DNA of 64,000 nt. Origin: Klenkia soli (lineage in GTDB: Bacteria > Actinomycetota > Actinomycetes > Mycobacteriales > Geodermatophilaceae). Below the pieces are notes generated by a model, which was given only the letters and a program-made list of their open reading frames with translations, did not search any database and was not told where the DNA came from. Of this stretch, positions 15,681-23,643 are shown piece after piece (within the stretch, counting starts at the first letter, position 1; every line of letters begins with the position of its first letter). A program made the translations under genes and the position numbers. The stretch spans positions 18,927 through 82,926 of the forward strand of contig NZ_FNIR01000017.1 in assembly GCF_900103975.1 (NCBI RefSeq), given 5' to 3'.

Positions 15681-18196
15681 CGGACCGGCACCTGCGGAAG
15701 CACGGTCAGCGGCAGCGACGTGCGGAACTGCCCCGGCGACGCCGGCTCCGCCCGGTCGCGGGCCCACGGGTCGGTGTAGGCGTCGACCGAGCGCTGGATG
15801 CCCTCGTCGAGCGCGGCGCACAGACCCTCGCTGTCCTCCAGCAGCACCGCCTTCAGCCGGTCGAGGCCGAAGCGCGGCACGAAGTCGTAGGTGCGCTCGA
15901 GCCAGTTGCCGTTCTCCCGGTAGAGCTGCAGGAACCGGCCGGTCAGCTCCAGCACCTCGGCCGTGGTGGAGACGGTGGCCAGCAGGTCGCCCTTGCGCAC
16001 CGAGGCACCGGCGGCGCCGCCGACGTAGACCTCCCACCGGCCCTTGCCGGTGGCCACGACACCGACGTCCTTGACGTAGGCCTCGGCGCAGTTCCGCGGG
16101 CAGCCGACCACGGCCATCTTGATCTTGGCCGGGCTCTCGACGCCCTGGAACCGGGTCTCCAGGTCGATGCCGAGCTGGGTGGAGTCGTCCAGGCCGAAGC
16201 GGCAGAAGTCGCTGCCCACGCAGGTCTTCACCGTGCGCATCGACTTGCCGTAGGCGTAGCCCGAGGGCATGTCGAGGTCGGCCCACACCTTCGGCAGGTC
16301 CTCCTTGCGGATGCCGAGCAGGTCGATCCGCTGGCCACCGGTGATCTTGACCATCGGCACGTCGTACTTCTCCGCGACGTCGGCGATCTTGCGCAGCTGG
16401 TCGGGGGTGGTGACCCCGCCCTTCATCTGCGGGACGACGGAGAACGTGCCGTCGCGCTGGATGTTGGCGTGCACCCGGTCGTTGACGAACGTGGCGTCGG
16501 GCTCGGTGACGTAGTCGCTGCCCCAGATCATCTTGAGCAGGCTGGCCAGCCCCATCTTCGACTTCGCGTCCTCCTCGCCGCCCCGGGCGAGGGTGGCGAA
16601 GACGGCGGAGACGCTGCGCAGGTCGTGCCGCTTGATCGCCGCGATCAGCTCGGGCTTGGGCATCGGCACACCCGGCACGTACCAGGACGCCGACTCCTCC
16701 TCGGTGAGGGCGCCGTCGGCGGCCCACTCGACGATCCGCTGCACCAGGCCCTTGCACGAGCCGCAGCCCTTGCCGGCGCGGGTGGCGTCCATGACCTTCG
16801 GCAGCGAGGTGCAGCCGTCGGCGACGGCACCGCAGATCCGGTCCTTGGTGACGCCGTTGCAGTTGCAGACCTGGGAGTCGCCGGGCAGCTCGGCCACGCC
16901 CACCTCGGCGTCGCCGTCGGAGAGGTCGACCAGCAGCTTGATCCGCTCGGCCGGCAGCGGCGTGCGCCGGTCGAAGGCCTGGGTCAGGAAGGCGACCTTG
17001 CGGGTGTCGCCGACCAGCGTGGCGCCGATGAGCTGGTCGTCGCGGACGACGACCGAGAGGTACACCCCCCGCTTGGGCTCGCTGATCACCAGGAACTCGT
17101 CGCTGTCCCGCTCGGGGGTGCTCACGCCCATGACCGCGACGTCGACCCCGGCCACCTTGAGCTTGGTCGCCGTCCGGGAGCCGGTGTAGGCGGCCTCGGG
17201 GTCGGCCCCGGTGAGCAGGTCGGCCAGCACGGTGGCGTGCTCCCAGGCGGGGGCGACCAAGCCGTAGACGGTGCCGCGGTGCTGCGCGCACTCACCGATC
17301 GCGTAGACGTCGGGGACGTCGGTGGCGAGGCGGTCGTCGACCAGGATCGCCCGCTCGACCTCGACCCCGGACCGGACGGCGACGTCGGTGTGCGGGCGCA
17401 CCCCGGCGGCCACCACGAGCAGGTCGCAGTCCAGGGTGCGGCCGTCCTTGAGCACCACACCGGTGACCCGGTCGGTGCCCAGCACCTCGGTGGCCATCGC
17501 GTCGGTGTGCACGGCGATGCCGAGCTCCTCGACGCTGCGCCGCACCACCCCGCCGGCCTCGACGTCGAGCTGGGCGTTCATCAACCAGCCCATCGCGTGG
17601 ACCAGCTCGACCTCCATGCCCTGGGCCTGGAGCGCACGGGCGGCCTCCAGCCCGAGCAGCCCGCCACCCATCACCACGGCCTTCCGGTGCGTGCGGGAGG
17701 CCGCCAGCATCTGCCGGGTCTCGTCGATGGTGCGGAACCCGACGACGCCGTCCAGGAGTGCGCCGTCGGCGGTGCGGACGCCGGTCATGGGCGGGATGAA
17801 CGAGTGGCTGCCGGTGGCCAGCACCAGGTGGTCGTAGGCGGTGGCCGTGCCGTCGGCGGCGTGGACCACCTTGGCCGCGGTGTCGATGCGCTCGACCCGC
17901 ACCCCGGCGCGCAGCTCGACGTCGCGCTCGGCGTACCAGTCGTGGCTGTTGAGCACGATGTCGGCCTCGTCGGCCTCCCCGGCCAGCACCGGGGACAGCA
18001 TGATCCGGTTGTAGTTGCCGTGCGGTTCGTCGCCGAAGACGGTGATCCGGAAGTGCTCGCCGCCGTCCCGCTCGAGCACCTCCTCGACGAACCGTGCCCC
18101 GGCCATGCCGTTGCCGACCACGACGATCTGCGCGCGCGAGTCGGCCGCCTGCAGGACCGCGAACTCGCGCGTCGAGCCACCCAGGATCGCCGTCAT
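15677..18196 (-). CDS. nirB: Assimilatory nitrite reductase large subunit
   Basis: Cytoplasmic enzyme of 839 residues that reduces nitrite to ammonium with NAD(P)H. The N-terminal FAD/NAD(P)H module begins VVVGNGMAGARF near residue 24, with a second dinucleotide motif MGGGLLGLEAA near 155. A BFD-like [2Fe-2S] module follows: CNCNGVTKD near 430 and GCGSCK near 463. The sirohaem/[4Fe-4S] half has CVGSDFCRFG near 660 and the distal CPRNCAEAYVKD near 705. Its start overlaps the nasA stop by one base (TGATG) and its stop overlaps nirD. The product ammonium feeds nitrogen assimilation. Confidence 0.96.
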   Translation of the reverse strand: MTAILGGSTREFAVLQAADSRAQIVVVGNGMAGARFVEEVLERDGGEHFRITVFGDEPHGNYNRIMLSPVLAGEADEADIVLNSHDWYAERDVELRAGVRVERIDTAAKVVHAADGTATAYDHLVLATGSHSFIPPMTGVRTADGALLDGVVGFRTIDETRQMLAASRTHRKAVVMGGGLLGLEAARALQAQGMEVELVHAMGWLMNAQLDVEAGGVVRRSVEELGIAVHTDAMATEVLGTDRVTGVVLKDGRTLDCDLLVVAAGVRPHTDVAVRSGVEVERAILVDDRLATDVPDVYAIGECAQHRGTVYGLVAPAWEHATVLADLLTGADPEAAYTGSRTATKLKVAGVDVAVMGVSTPERDSDEFLVISEPKRGVYLSVVVRDDQLIGATLVGDTRKVAFLTQAFDRRTPLPAERIKLLVDLSDGDAEVGVAELPGDSQVCNCNGVTKDRICGAVADGCTSLPKVMDATRAGKGCGSCKGLVQRIVEWAADGALTEEESASWYVPGVPMPKPELIAAIKRHDLRSVSAVFATLARGGEEDAKSKMGLASLLKMIWGSDYVTEPDATFVNDRVHANIQRDGTFSVVPQMKGGVTTPDQLRKIADVAEKYDVPMVKITGGQRIDLLGIRKEDLPKVWADLDMPSGYAYGKSMRTVKTCVGSDFCRFGLDDSTQLGIDLETRFQGVESPAKIKMAVVGCPRNCAEAYVKDVGVVATGKGRWEVYVGGAAGASVRKGDLLATVSTTAEVLELTGRFLQLYRENGNWLERTYDFVPRFGLDRLKAVLLEDSEGLCAALDEGIQRSVDAYTDPWARDRAEPASPGQFRTSLPLTVLPQVPVR

Positions 18197-20742
18197 CAGA
18201 CCTCCACCAGGCCCAGGTCGACCACGAGCTCGCCGGTGATGCCCTCGGGGGCGGCGACGTGCAGGGTGACGACGCTGCCGCCGGGGAGGTCCTCGACCAC
18301 CCGCAGCGGCACGTGCACGTCGCCCCTGGCCCCGATCGGGAACCAGCGCATCGGCTCGCCGTCGCGCACCAGCAGCACGTAGACCAGCTCGGGCGTGGAG
18401 TTGCCGCCGCGGAAGTACAGCGCCTGGGCACTCGCGCCGGCGGGCACGGTGTAGGTGAGCGCCGGGTCGACGGGGCCGGGCTTGGTGAGGCCCTCGCCGG
18501 TGATCGGGTAGACGCCCTGCAGGAACCTCGGGGTGCTCTTCACGGCTGCGGTTCTCCTCCGGGTGGGGGTGAGCGGGGTGCGGGGTGCGGTCTCGAGGAC
18601 GAGGGGCACCGGTTGGGAGATCGGGGCGGGCACCTGCTCGACGGGTCCGCCGACGCGGGCGACGGCGACCGCGCAGGTCTTGAAGGCCGGCATGCGGCTG
18701 ATCGGGTCGAGGGCGGCGTCGGTGAGCGCGTTGGCGCTGGACCCGCCGCCCCAGTGGAAGGGCGCGAAGACGACGTCCGGGCGGATGGCGTCGGTGACCG
18801 TGGCGGTGAACCGGGCCTTGCCGCGACGGGTGGTCAGCTCGACGACGTCGTCGTGCGCGATGCCGTGCTGGGCGGCGAGGTCGGGGTGCAGCTCGCAGCG
18901 CGGGGCCGGGGCCACGAGCTGCAGGCTGCGGGAGCGCCGGCTCTGGGTGCCCGACTGGTACTGGGCCATCACCCGGCCGGTGGTGAGCACGTAGGGGTGC
19001 TCGGCGTCCGGGGGCTCGTGCGCGCCGACGTGCTCGACGGCGACGAACCGGGCCCGACCGTCCGGGGTCGGGAAGCGGTCGAGGAACAGCCGCGGGGTGC
19101 CGGGGTGCGCAGGCGTCGGGCAGGGCCAGAACACGCCCTGCTCGGCGTCCACCCGGTCCCAGGTGATGCCTGCGTAGTCGGCCTTGCCGCCGGCGCTGGC
19201 CCGGCCGAGCTCGGCGAAGACGGTCTCGGGGTCGGCGCTGAAGTGCGCCCCGGCGCCGAGCCGGTCGGCCAGGTCGGCCATGAGCGCGAGGTCGTCGCGG
19301 GCCTCGCCGGGCGGGTCGAGTGACTTGCGTCGGCGGATGACCCGGCCCTCGAGGTTGGTCATGGTGCCGTCCTCCTCCGCCCACATGGCGCTGGGCAGGA
19401 CGACGTCGGCGAGCTCCGCGGTCTCGGACAGGAAGAAGTCGCTGACCACGAGGAACTCGAGATCGCGCAGCCGCCGGACCACGCGGCGGGCGTCGGGGGC
19501 CGAGACCGCCACGTTGGAGGCGAGCACCAGGAGGGCGTGCACGTCGCGGCCCAGGGCGTCGAGCAGCTCGAAGGCGCTGCGACCGGGCTGCGGCAGGTCG
19601 GCGGGGTCGACGCCCCACACGGCGGCGACGTGCGCCCGCGCGGCGGGGTCGCCCAGCATCCGGTAGCCGGGCAGCTGGTCGGCCTTCTGCCCGTGCTCGC
19701 GGCCGCCCTGGCCGTTGCCCTGCCCGGTGACGGTGCCCCAGCCGCTGCCCGGGCGGCCGACCAGGCCGAGGGCCAGCGCCAGGTTGATCCACGCCTGCGC
19801 GGTGTCGGTGCCGTTGCGGTGCTGCTCGGCGCCGCGGGCGGTCAGCACGATCGCGTTCTCGGCCTGCGCGAGGGCGAGCACGGTCCGGCGCATCTGCGCC
19901 ACCGGCACCCCCGTCAGCCGCTCGACCCGGTCGGGCCAGTACGCCTGCACCGAGGCCCGGACGGCGTCCCACCCGGTCGTGCGGGCGGCGACGTACTGCT
20001 CGTCGACCAGGCCATCGGCGACCGCGATGTGCAGCAGTCCGTTGGCCAGCGCAAGGTCGGTGCCGGGCAGGGCCTGCAGGTGCAGCTCGGCGGCGCGGGC
20101 GGTCGCCGTCCGGCGGGGGTCGACGACGAACAACCGGCCGCCCTTCTCCCGGGAGGCGTCCAGGTACTGCATCGCCGGCGGCATGGTGTCGGCCGGGTTG
20201 CTGCCCACCAGCAGCAGGACGTCGGCCCCGCCGACGTCGGCCAGCGGGAACGGCAGGCCGCGGTCCAGGCCGAACGCGCGGTTGGCCGCACCGGCCGCCG
20301 AGGACATGCAGAAGCGGCCGTTGTAGTCGATCTGCGAGGTGCGCAGCGCGACCCGGGCGAACTTGCCGAACTGGTAGGCCTGCTCGTTGGTCAGCCCACC
20401 GCCGCCGAAGCAGCCGACCGCGTCGCGGCCGTGTCCGGCCTGGGTGGCGTGGATGCCGGCGACCACGAGGTCGAGGGCGGCGTCCCAGCTGGTCTCCACG
20501 AACGGCGACGTGCGGTCGCCGGGGGTGCTGCGGACCAGCGGTCGGGTCAGCCGCTCGGGGTGGTCGAGCAGCTCGGGGGCCGACCAACCCTTGGAGCACA
20601 GGCCACCGCGGTTGGTCGGGAAGTCGGCCGGGACGAGGGTGGCCGGCCGGTCGCCGGCGGTCAGCGCGATGCCGCACTGCAGGGCGCAGTAGGGGCAGTG
20701 GGTCTGCGTCGTCCGGGTGCGGGGCGGCGCTGGGGTGGGCAC
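18196..20742 (-). CDS. nasA: Assimilatory nitrate reductase catalytic subunit with fused C-terminal domain
   Basis: Molybdopterin enzyme of 848 residues that reduces nitrate to nitrite in the cytoplasm. The N-terminal [4Fe-4S] site is C16-x2-C19-x3-C23 and C49. Mo-bis-MGD domains follow (LVGSNPADTMPP near residue 180, EEDGTMTNLEGRV near 465) and the dinucleotide-binding domain carries VLTTGRVMAQYQSGTQSRR near 600. Residues from about 734 onward form an extra 115-residue domain beginning STPRFLQGVYPI, resembling small stand-alone actinobacterial proteins near nitrite reductase genes. GTG at 20742 was chosen because homologues start close to the first Cys; an ATG at 20847 is also in frame. No BFD or flavin domain is present, so electrons probably come from ferredoxin or a separate partner. 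Confidence 0.9.
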   Translation of the reverse strand: MPTPAPPRTRTTQTHCPYCALQCGIALTAGDRPATLVPADFPTNRGGLCSKGWSAPELLDHPERLTRPLVRSTPGDRTSPFVETSWDAALDLVVAGIHATQAGHGRDAVGCFGGGGLTNEQAYQFGKFARVALRTSQIDYNGRFCMSSAAGAANRAFGLDRGLPFPLADVGGADVLLLVGSNPADTMPPAMQYLDASREKGGRLFVVDPRRTATARAAELHLQALPGTDLALANGLLHIAVADGLVDEQYVAARTTGWDAVRASVQAYWPDRVERLTGVPVAQMRRTVLALAQAENAIVLTARGAEQHRNGTDTAQAWINLALALGLVGRPGSGWGTVTGQGNGQGGREHGQKADQLPGYRMLGDPAARAHVAAVWGVDPADLPQPGRSAFELLDALGRDVHALLVLASNVAVSAPDARRVVRRLRDLEFLVVSDFFLSETAELADVVLPSAMWAEEDGTMTNLEGRVIRRRKSLDPPGEARDDLALMADLADRLGAGAHFSADPETVFAELGRASAGGKADYAGITWDRVDAEQGVFWPCPTPAHPGTPRLFLDRFPTPDGRARFVAVEHVGAHEPPDAEHPYVLTTGRVMAQYQSGTQSRRSRSLQLVAPAPRCELHPDLAAQHGIAHDDVVELTTRRGKARFTATVTDAIRPDVVFAPFHWGGGSSANALTDAALDPISRMPAFKTCAVAVARVGGPVEQVPAPISQPVPLVLETAPRTPLTPTRRRTAAVKSTPRFLQGVYPITGEGLTKPGPVDPALTYTVPAGASAQALYFRGGNSTPELVYVLLVRDGEPMRWFPIGARGDVHVPLRVVEDLPGGSVVTLHVAAPEGITGELVVDLGLVEV
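18541..18560 (-). promoter_or_regulatory. Internal ribosome site and GTG inside nasA
   Basis: On the minus strand GGAGGAG (18554-18560) lies ten bases ahead of an in-frame GTG (18541-18543). Initiation here would yield the last 115 residues of the nasA frame as a separate small protein. The main frame is open through this point, so fusion and internal initiation are both possible. Confidence 0.5.
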
Positions 20743-20923
20743 GTGGGCGAGCCTGCAGACGGCCCGTGTCCGGTCCGCTGCGCCGACGTCAAGGTCGCGT
20801 TCCGTCGTCCTCACCGGCGGGCGGGGGCCACCGTGCGGTCGGTTCATCCCTCGGGGTCATGCAGCCCGGGCGCTCGTTGCCGATGACCTCGGGGACGCAC
20901 CCCGACATCGAGGAGAAGCACCC

Positions 20924-21493
20924 GTGACCGCCACCGACGACCTCGTCGAGCGCAACCGCACCTGGTCGGCCGCCCAGGCGCCGTCCGACCTGCCCATCCA
21001 GCCGCGGCTGCACGTCGCCGTGGTCACCTGCATGGACTCGCGGCTCGACCTCTTCGACGTCCTGGGGCTGGCCCCGGGTGAGGCGCACGTGCTGCGCAAC
21101 GCCGGCGGCATCGTCACCGACGACGTCGTGCGGTCGCTGGCCATCTCCCAGCGCAAGCTCGGCACCCGCGAGGTGGTGCTCGTGCACCACACCGACTGCG
21201 GCATGCAGAAGATCACCGACGACGGGTTCCGGGCCGAGCTGCAGGCCGCCAGCGGGGTCGCGCCCTCGTTCGCGATCGAGACCTTCACCGACCTCGAGGA
21301 GGACGTCGCCCAGTCGGTGCGCCGGGTGCGGCGCTCGGCGTTCCTGCTGTACCCCGAAGCGGTGCGCGGGTTCGTGCACGACGTGGCCAGCCACGAGCTG
21401 CGCGAGGTCGTGGTGCCCGGGCGGGCCGAGCGCCGCGAGCGCGACCTCGACCGCGAGCGCGGCGTCAGTCCAGTCCGCCTCGCTGCCTCTTGA
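20924..21493 (+). CDS. Beta-carbonic anhydrase (Rv1284-like)
   Basis: Zinc enzyme of 189 residues that interconverts CO2 and bicarbonate. The ligands are Cys36 and the Asp38 dyad partner in TCMDSR, and His89 and Cys92 in HHTDCG. The LRNAGGIVTDDVVRSLAIS block closely resembles M. tuberculosis Rv1284. The GTG start is preceded by GAGGAG eight to ten bases upstream. The C-terminal tail past about residue 165 is arginine- and glutamate-rich and runs into the convergent arfB gene, overlapping it by 29 bases. It diverges from nasA. Confidence 0.93.
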   Translation: MTATDDLVERNRTWSAAQAPSDLPIQPRLHVAVVTCMDSRLDLFDVLGLAPGEAHVLRNAGGIVTDDVVRSLAISQRKLGTREVVLVHHTDCGMQKITDDGFRAELQAASGVAPSFAIETFTDLEEDVAQSVRRVRRSAFLLYPEAVRGFVHDVASHELREVVVPGRAERRERDLDRERGVSPVRLAAS

Positions 21494-21902
21494 GCTGCCC
21501 GCGCTGCTTCTTGGCGGTGATCCTGCGTTCCTTCGAGCCGCGGGTCGGCTTCGTCCTCCTGCGCGGCGGGGCCGGGGGCGCCAGCGCCTGACCGATGGCC
21601 ATGGCCATGCGGGCGCGGGCGGCCTCGCGGTTGCGCAGCTGCTGCCGGTGCTCGGACGCCGCGATGGTGAGGACGCCGTCCACCAGCCGTGACCCGAGCC
21701 GCTCGGCGAGGCGGGCCTGCTGGTGCTCGGTCAGGCCGGGGACGTCCAGCACGTGCACCGACAGCTCGACCCGGCTGTCGGCGGTGTTGACACCCTGCCC
21801 GCCCGGGCCCGAGGAGCGGCTGAACCGCCAGCCGAGCATGCCCGCGGGCACGACCAGCCGCGGGGTGACCGGGAGGTCGCCTGCGGGGTCGTCGGTGGGC
21901 AC
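21465..21902 (-). CDS. arfB: Alternative ribosome-rescue peptidyl-tRNA hydrolase
   Basis: ArfB/YaeJ-type factor of 145 residues that frees stalled ribosomes by hydrolysing peptidyl-tRNA. The catalytic GGQ lies at residues 34-36 in SSGPGGQGVN. The basic C-terminal tail (many Arg/Lys, including RGSKERRITAKKQRGQLKRQ) would enter the empty mRNA channel. GTG start at 21902; the frame upstream is open but lacks homology. The gene is read towards the carbonic anhydrase and overlaps its end. Confidence 0.92.
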   Translation of the reverse strand: MPTDDPAGDLPVTPRLVVPAGMLGWRFSRSSGPGGQGVNTADSRVELSVHVLDVPGLTEHQQARLAERLGSRLVDGVLTIAASEHRQQLRNREAARARMAMAIGQALAPPAPPRRRTKPTRGSKERRITAKKQRGQLKRQRGGLD

Positions 21903-21965
21903 GGCGACCAGTCTCCCGTGACCGGCAACCCGGTTGATCGGCGGACCGGAGGAGGATCGGCGTCC

Positions 21966-22865
21966 GTGCGCTCCTCCCTCGCCGACGCCCTGGCCGCCGG
22001 ACCCGTCGTCCTGGACGGCGGGCTCTCCACCGAGCTGGAGTCCCGCGGGCACGACGTGACCAGCGCGCTGTGGTCGGCGCAGTTGCTGCGGGACGACCCG
22101 GGTGCGATCCGCGACGCCCACGCCGCCTTCGAGGCCGCCGGCGCCCAGGTGGCGACCACCGCCAGCTACCAGGCCACGGTGCCCGGCTTCACCGCCGCCG
22201 GGTTCGCCGACGCCGAGGGCCTCATCGCCCGCTCGGTGGAGCTGGCCCGGGAGGGGGCGCCGTCCTCGTGGGTCGCGGGCTCGGTGGGCCCGTACGGGGC
22301 GTACCTGGCCGACGGGTCGGAGTACACCGGCGCGTACCTCTCCTCCGTGGGCGTCGAGGAGCTGAGGGCCTTCCACCGGCCGCGGCTCCAGGTGCTCGCC
22401 GAGGCCGGCGTGGACGTGCTGGCCTGCGAGACGCTGCCCGGGGCCGCCGAGGTCGAGGCGCTGCTGGCCGAGGTGACCGCGCTCGACGTCCCCGCCTGGT
22501 TCTCGCTGTCCTCGGTCACCGGCCCGGACGGCGTGACCCGCACCCGCCGCGGCGAACCGCTGAGCGACGTCCTGGGCATGGTCCGCGGGGTCGACCAGGT
22601 GGTGGCGGTGGGCGTCAACTGCACCGATCCGGCCTCCGTCGTCCCGGCGGTGGTGTGGGCGCGGGTGGCCAGCGGCAAGCCGGTCGTCGTCTACCCCAAC
22701 AGCGGCGAGACCTGGGACGCCGACGCCCGCGCGTGGACCGGGGACGCCGGGGTCGGCGACGTGTCCGCCTGGTTGTCGGCCGGTGCGCGGCTGGTCGGCG
22801 GCTGCTGCCGGGTGCGGCCGGCCCACATCGCGACCGTGGCCGGGACCGTCGGAGGGCTGCACTAG
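21966..22865 (+). CDS. mmuM: Homocysteine S-methyltransferase
   Basis: Methyl transfer from S-methylmethionine or SAM to homocysteine, giving methionine. The 299-residue product has an N-terminal LDGGLSTELESRGHD, a catalytic-barrel ACETLPGAAEVEALL, and the zinc cysteines in VGVNCTDP (near residue 218) and GGCCRVRPAHI (near 284). GTG start preceded by GGAGGAGG nine bases upstream. It diverges from arfB. The gene symbol is by family only; other S-methyltransferases share the fold. Confidence 0.88.
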   Translation: MRSSLADALAAGPVVLDGGLSTELESRGHDVTSALWSAQLLRDDPGAIRDAHAAFEAAGAQVATTASYQATVPGFTAAGFADAEGLIARSVELAREGAPSSWVAGSVGPYGAYLADGSEYTGAYLSSVGVEELRAFHRPRLQVLAEAGVDVLACETLPGAAEVEALLAEVTALDVPAWFSLSSVTGPDGVTRTRRGEPLSDVLGMVRGVDQVVAVGVNCTDPASVVPAVVWARVASGKPVVVYPNSGETWDADARAWTGDAGVGDVSAWLSAGARLVGGCCRVRPAHIATVAGTVGGLH

Positions 22866-22875
22866 CTTCCCCGGC

Positions 22876-23625
22876 ATGCACGAGGACTTCGACGGCCCCG
22901 AGCTCGACCCGGCGGTGTGGACACCGCACTACCTGCCGATGTGGAGCAGCCGCGCCGCGACCGCGGCCGCCTACCGCCTCGCCGACTCGCAGCTGGTGCT
23001 CTCGGTGCCGGTGGACCACCCGGTGTGGCTGCCCGAGGACCACGACCCCCCGTTGCGGGTGTCGGGCATCCAGTCCGGCAACCGGTCGGGTCCGGTCGGG
23101 TCGACGTCCGGCCAGCAGGAGGTCTTCCCCGGGCAGCGCGTGCGTGAGGAGCAGCCGCGCAGCGTCGGGCACCTGGTCTCCGCGGGGCACGTCGAGATCA
23201 CCTGCGCGATGCACCTGTCGCCGCGGTCCATGGCCGCGCTGTGGTTGTGCGGCTTCGAGGAGGTGCCGGCCGAGTCCGGCGAGATCTGCGTGGTCGAGGT
23301 GTTCGGCGACGCCGTCGACCCGGGGGTCTCGGCGGAGGTGGGCATCGGCCTCAAGCCCATCCGCGATCCCCACCTGGCCGCCGACTTCGCCGCACCCCGG
23401 CTGCCGGTCGACGTCGCGGAACCGCACACGTACGCCGTCGACTGGGACGCGTCCGAGGCGGTGTTCCGGGTCGACGGCGAGGTGGTGCGCCGGTGCGCTG
23501 CACCCCCGACCTACCCGCTGCAGCTGATGGTCGCCGTCTTCGACTTCCCGGCGCGCAGCGACGGCACCGACGGGCACCTCGTACCCGAACTGGTGGTGGA
23601 CGCGATCGTGTCCCGACCCGCATGA
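22876..23625 (+). CDS. GH16-like concanavalin-fold protein
   Basis: Protein of 249 residues related to glycoside hydrolase family 16. It starts with DFDGPELDPAVWTPHYLP, and a GHVEITCAMHLSP strand region lies near residue 105. The catalytic-site counterpart is EICVVEVFGD near residue 138, where GH16 normally has E-x-D-x-x-E; here Cys replaces the central Asp while both glutamates remain. There is no signal peptide, so it acts in the cytoplasm. It may be a degenerate or altered-specificity enzyme. ATG start, ten bases after mmuM. Confidence 0.72.
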   Translation: MHEDFDGPELDPAVWTPHYLPMWSSRAATAAAYRLADSQLVLSVPVDHPVWLPEDHDPPLRVSGIQSGNRSGPVGSTSGQQEVFPGQRVREEQPRSVGHLVSAGHVEITCAMHLSPRSMAALWLCGFEEVPAESGEICVVEVFGDAVDPGVSAEVGIGLKPIRDPHLAADFAAPRLPVDVAEPHTYAVDWDASEAVFRVDGEVVRRCAAPPTYPLQLMVAVFDFPARSDGTDGHLVPELVVDAIVSRPA

Positions 23626-23643
23626 GGGAGGCTGGGGGGCACC

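Noticed and set aside
20743..20923. A GlnR-type nitrogen operator between nasA and the carbonic anhydrase gene
   Set aside because: No copy of the GTnAC-n6-GAAAC pattern was found by eye on either strand here or upstream of narK. Control by GlnR remains possible through degenerate sites.
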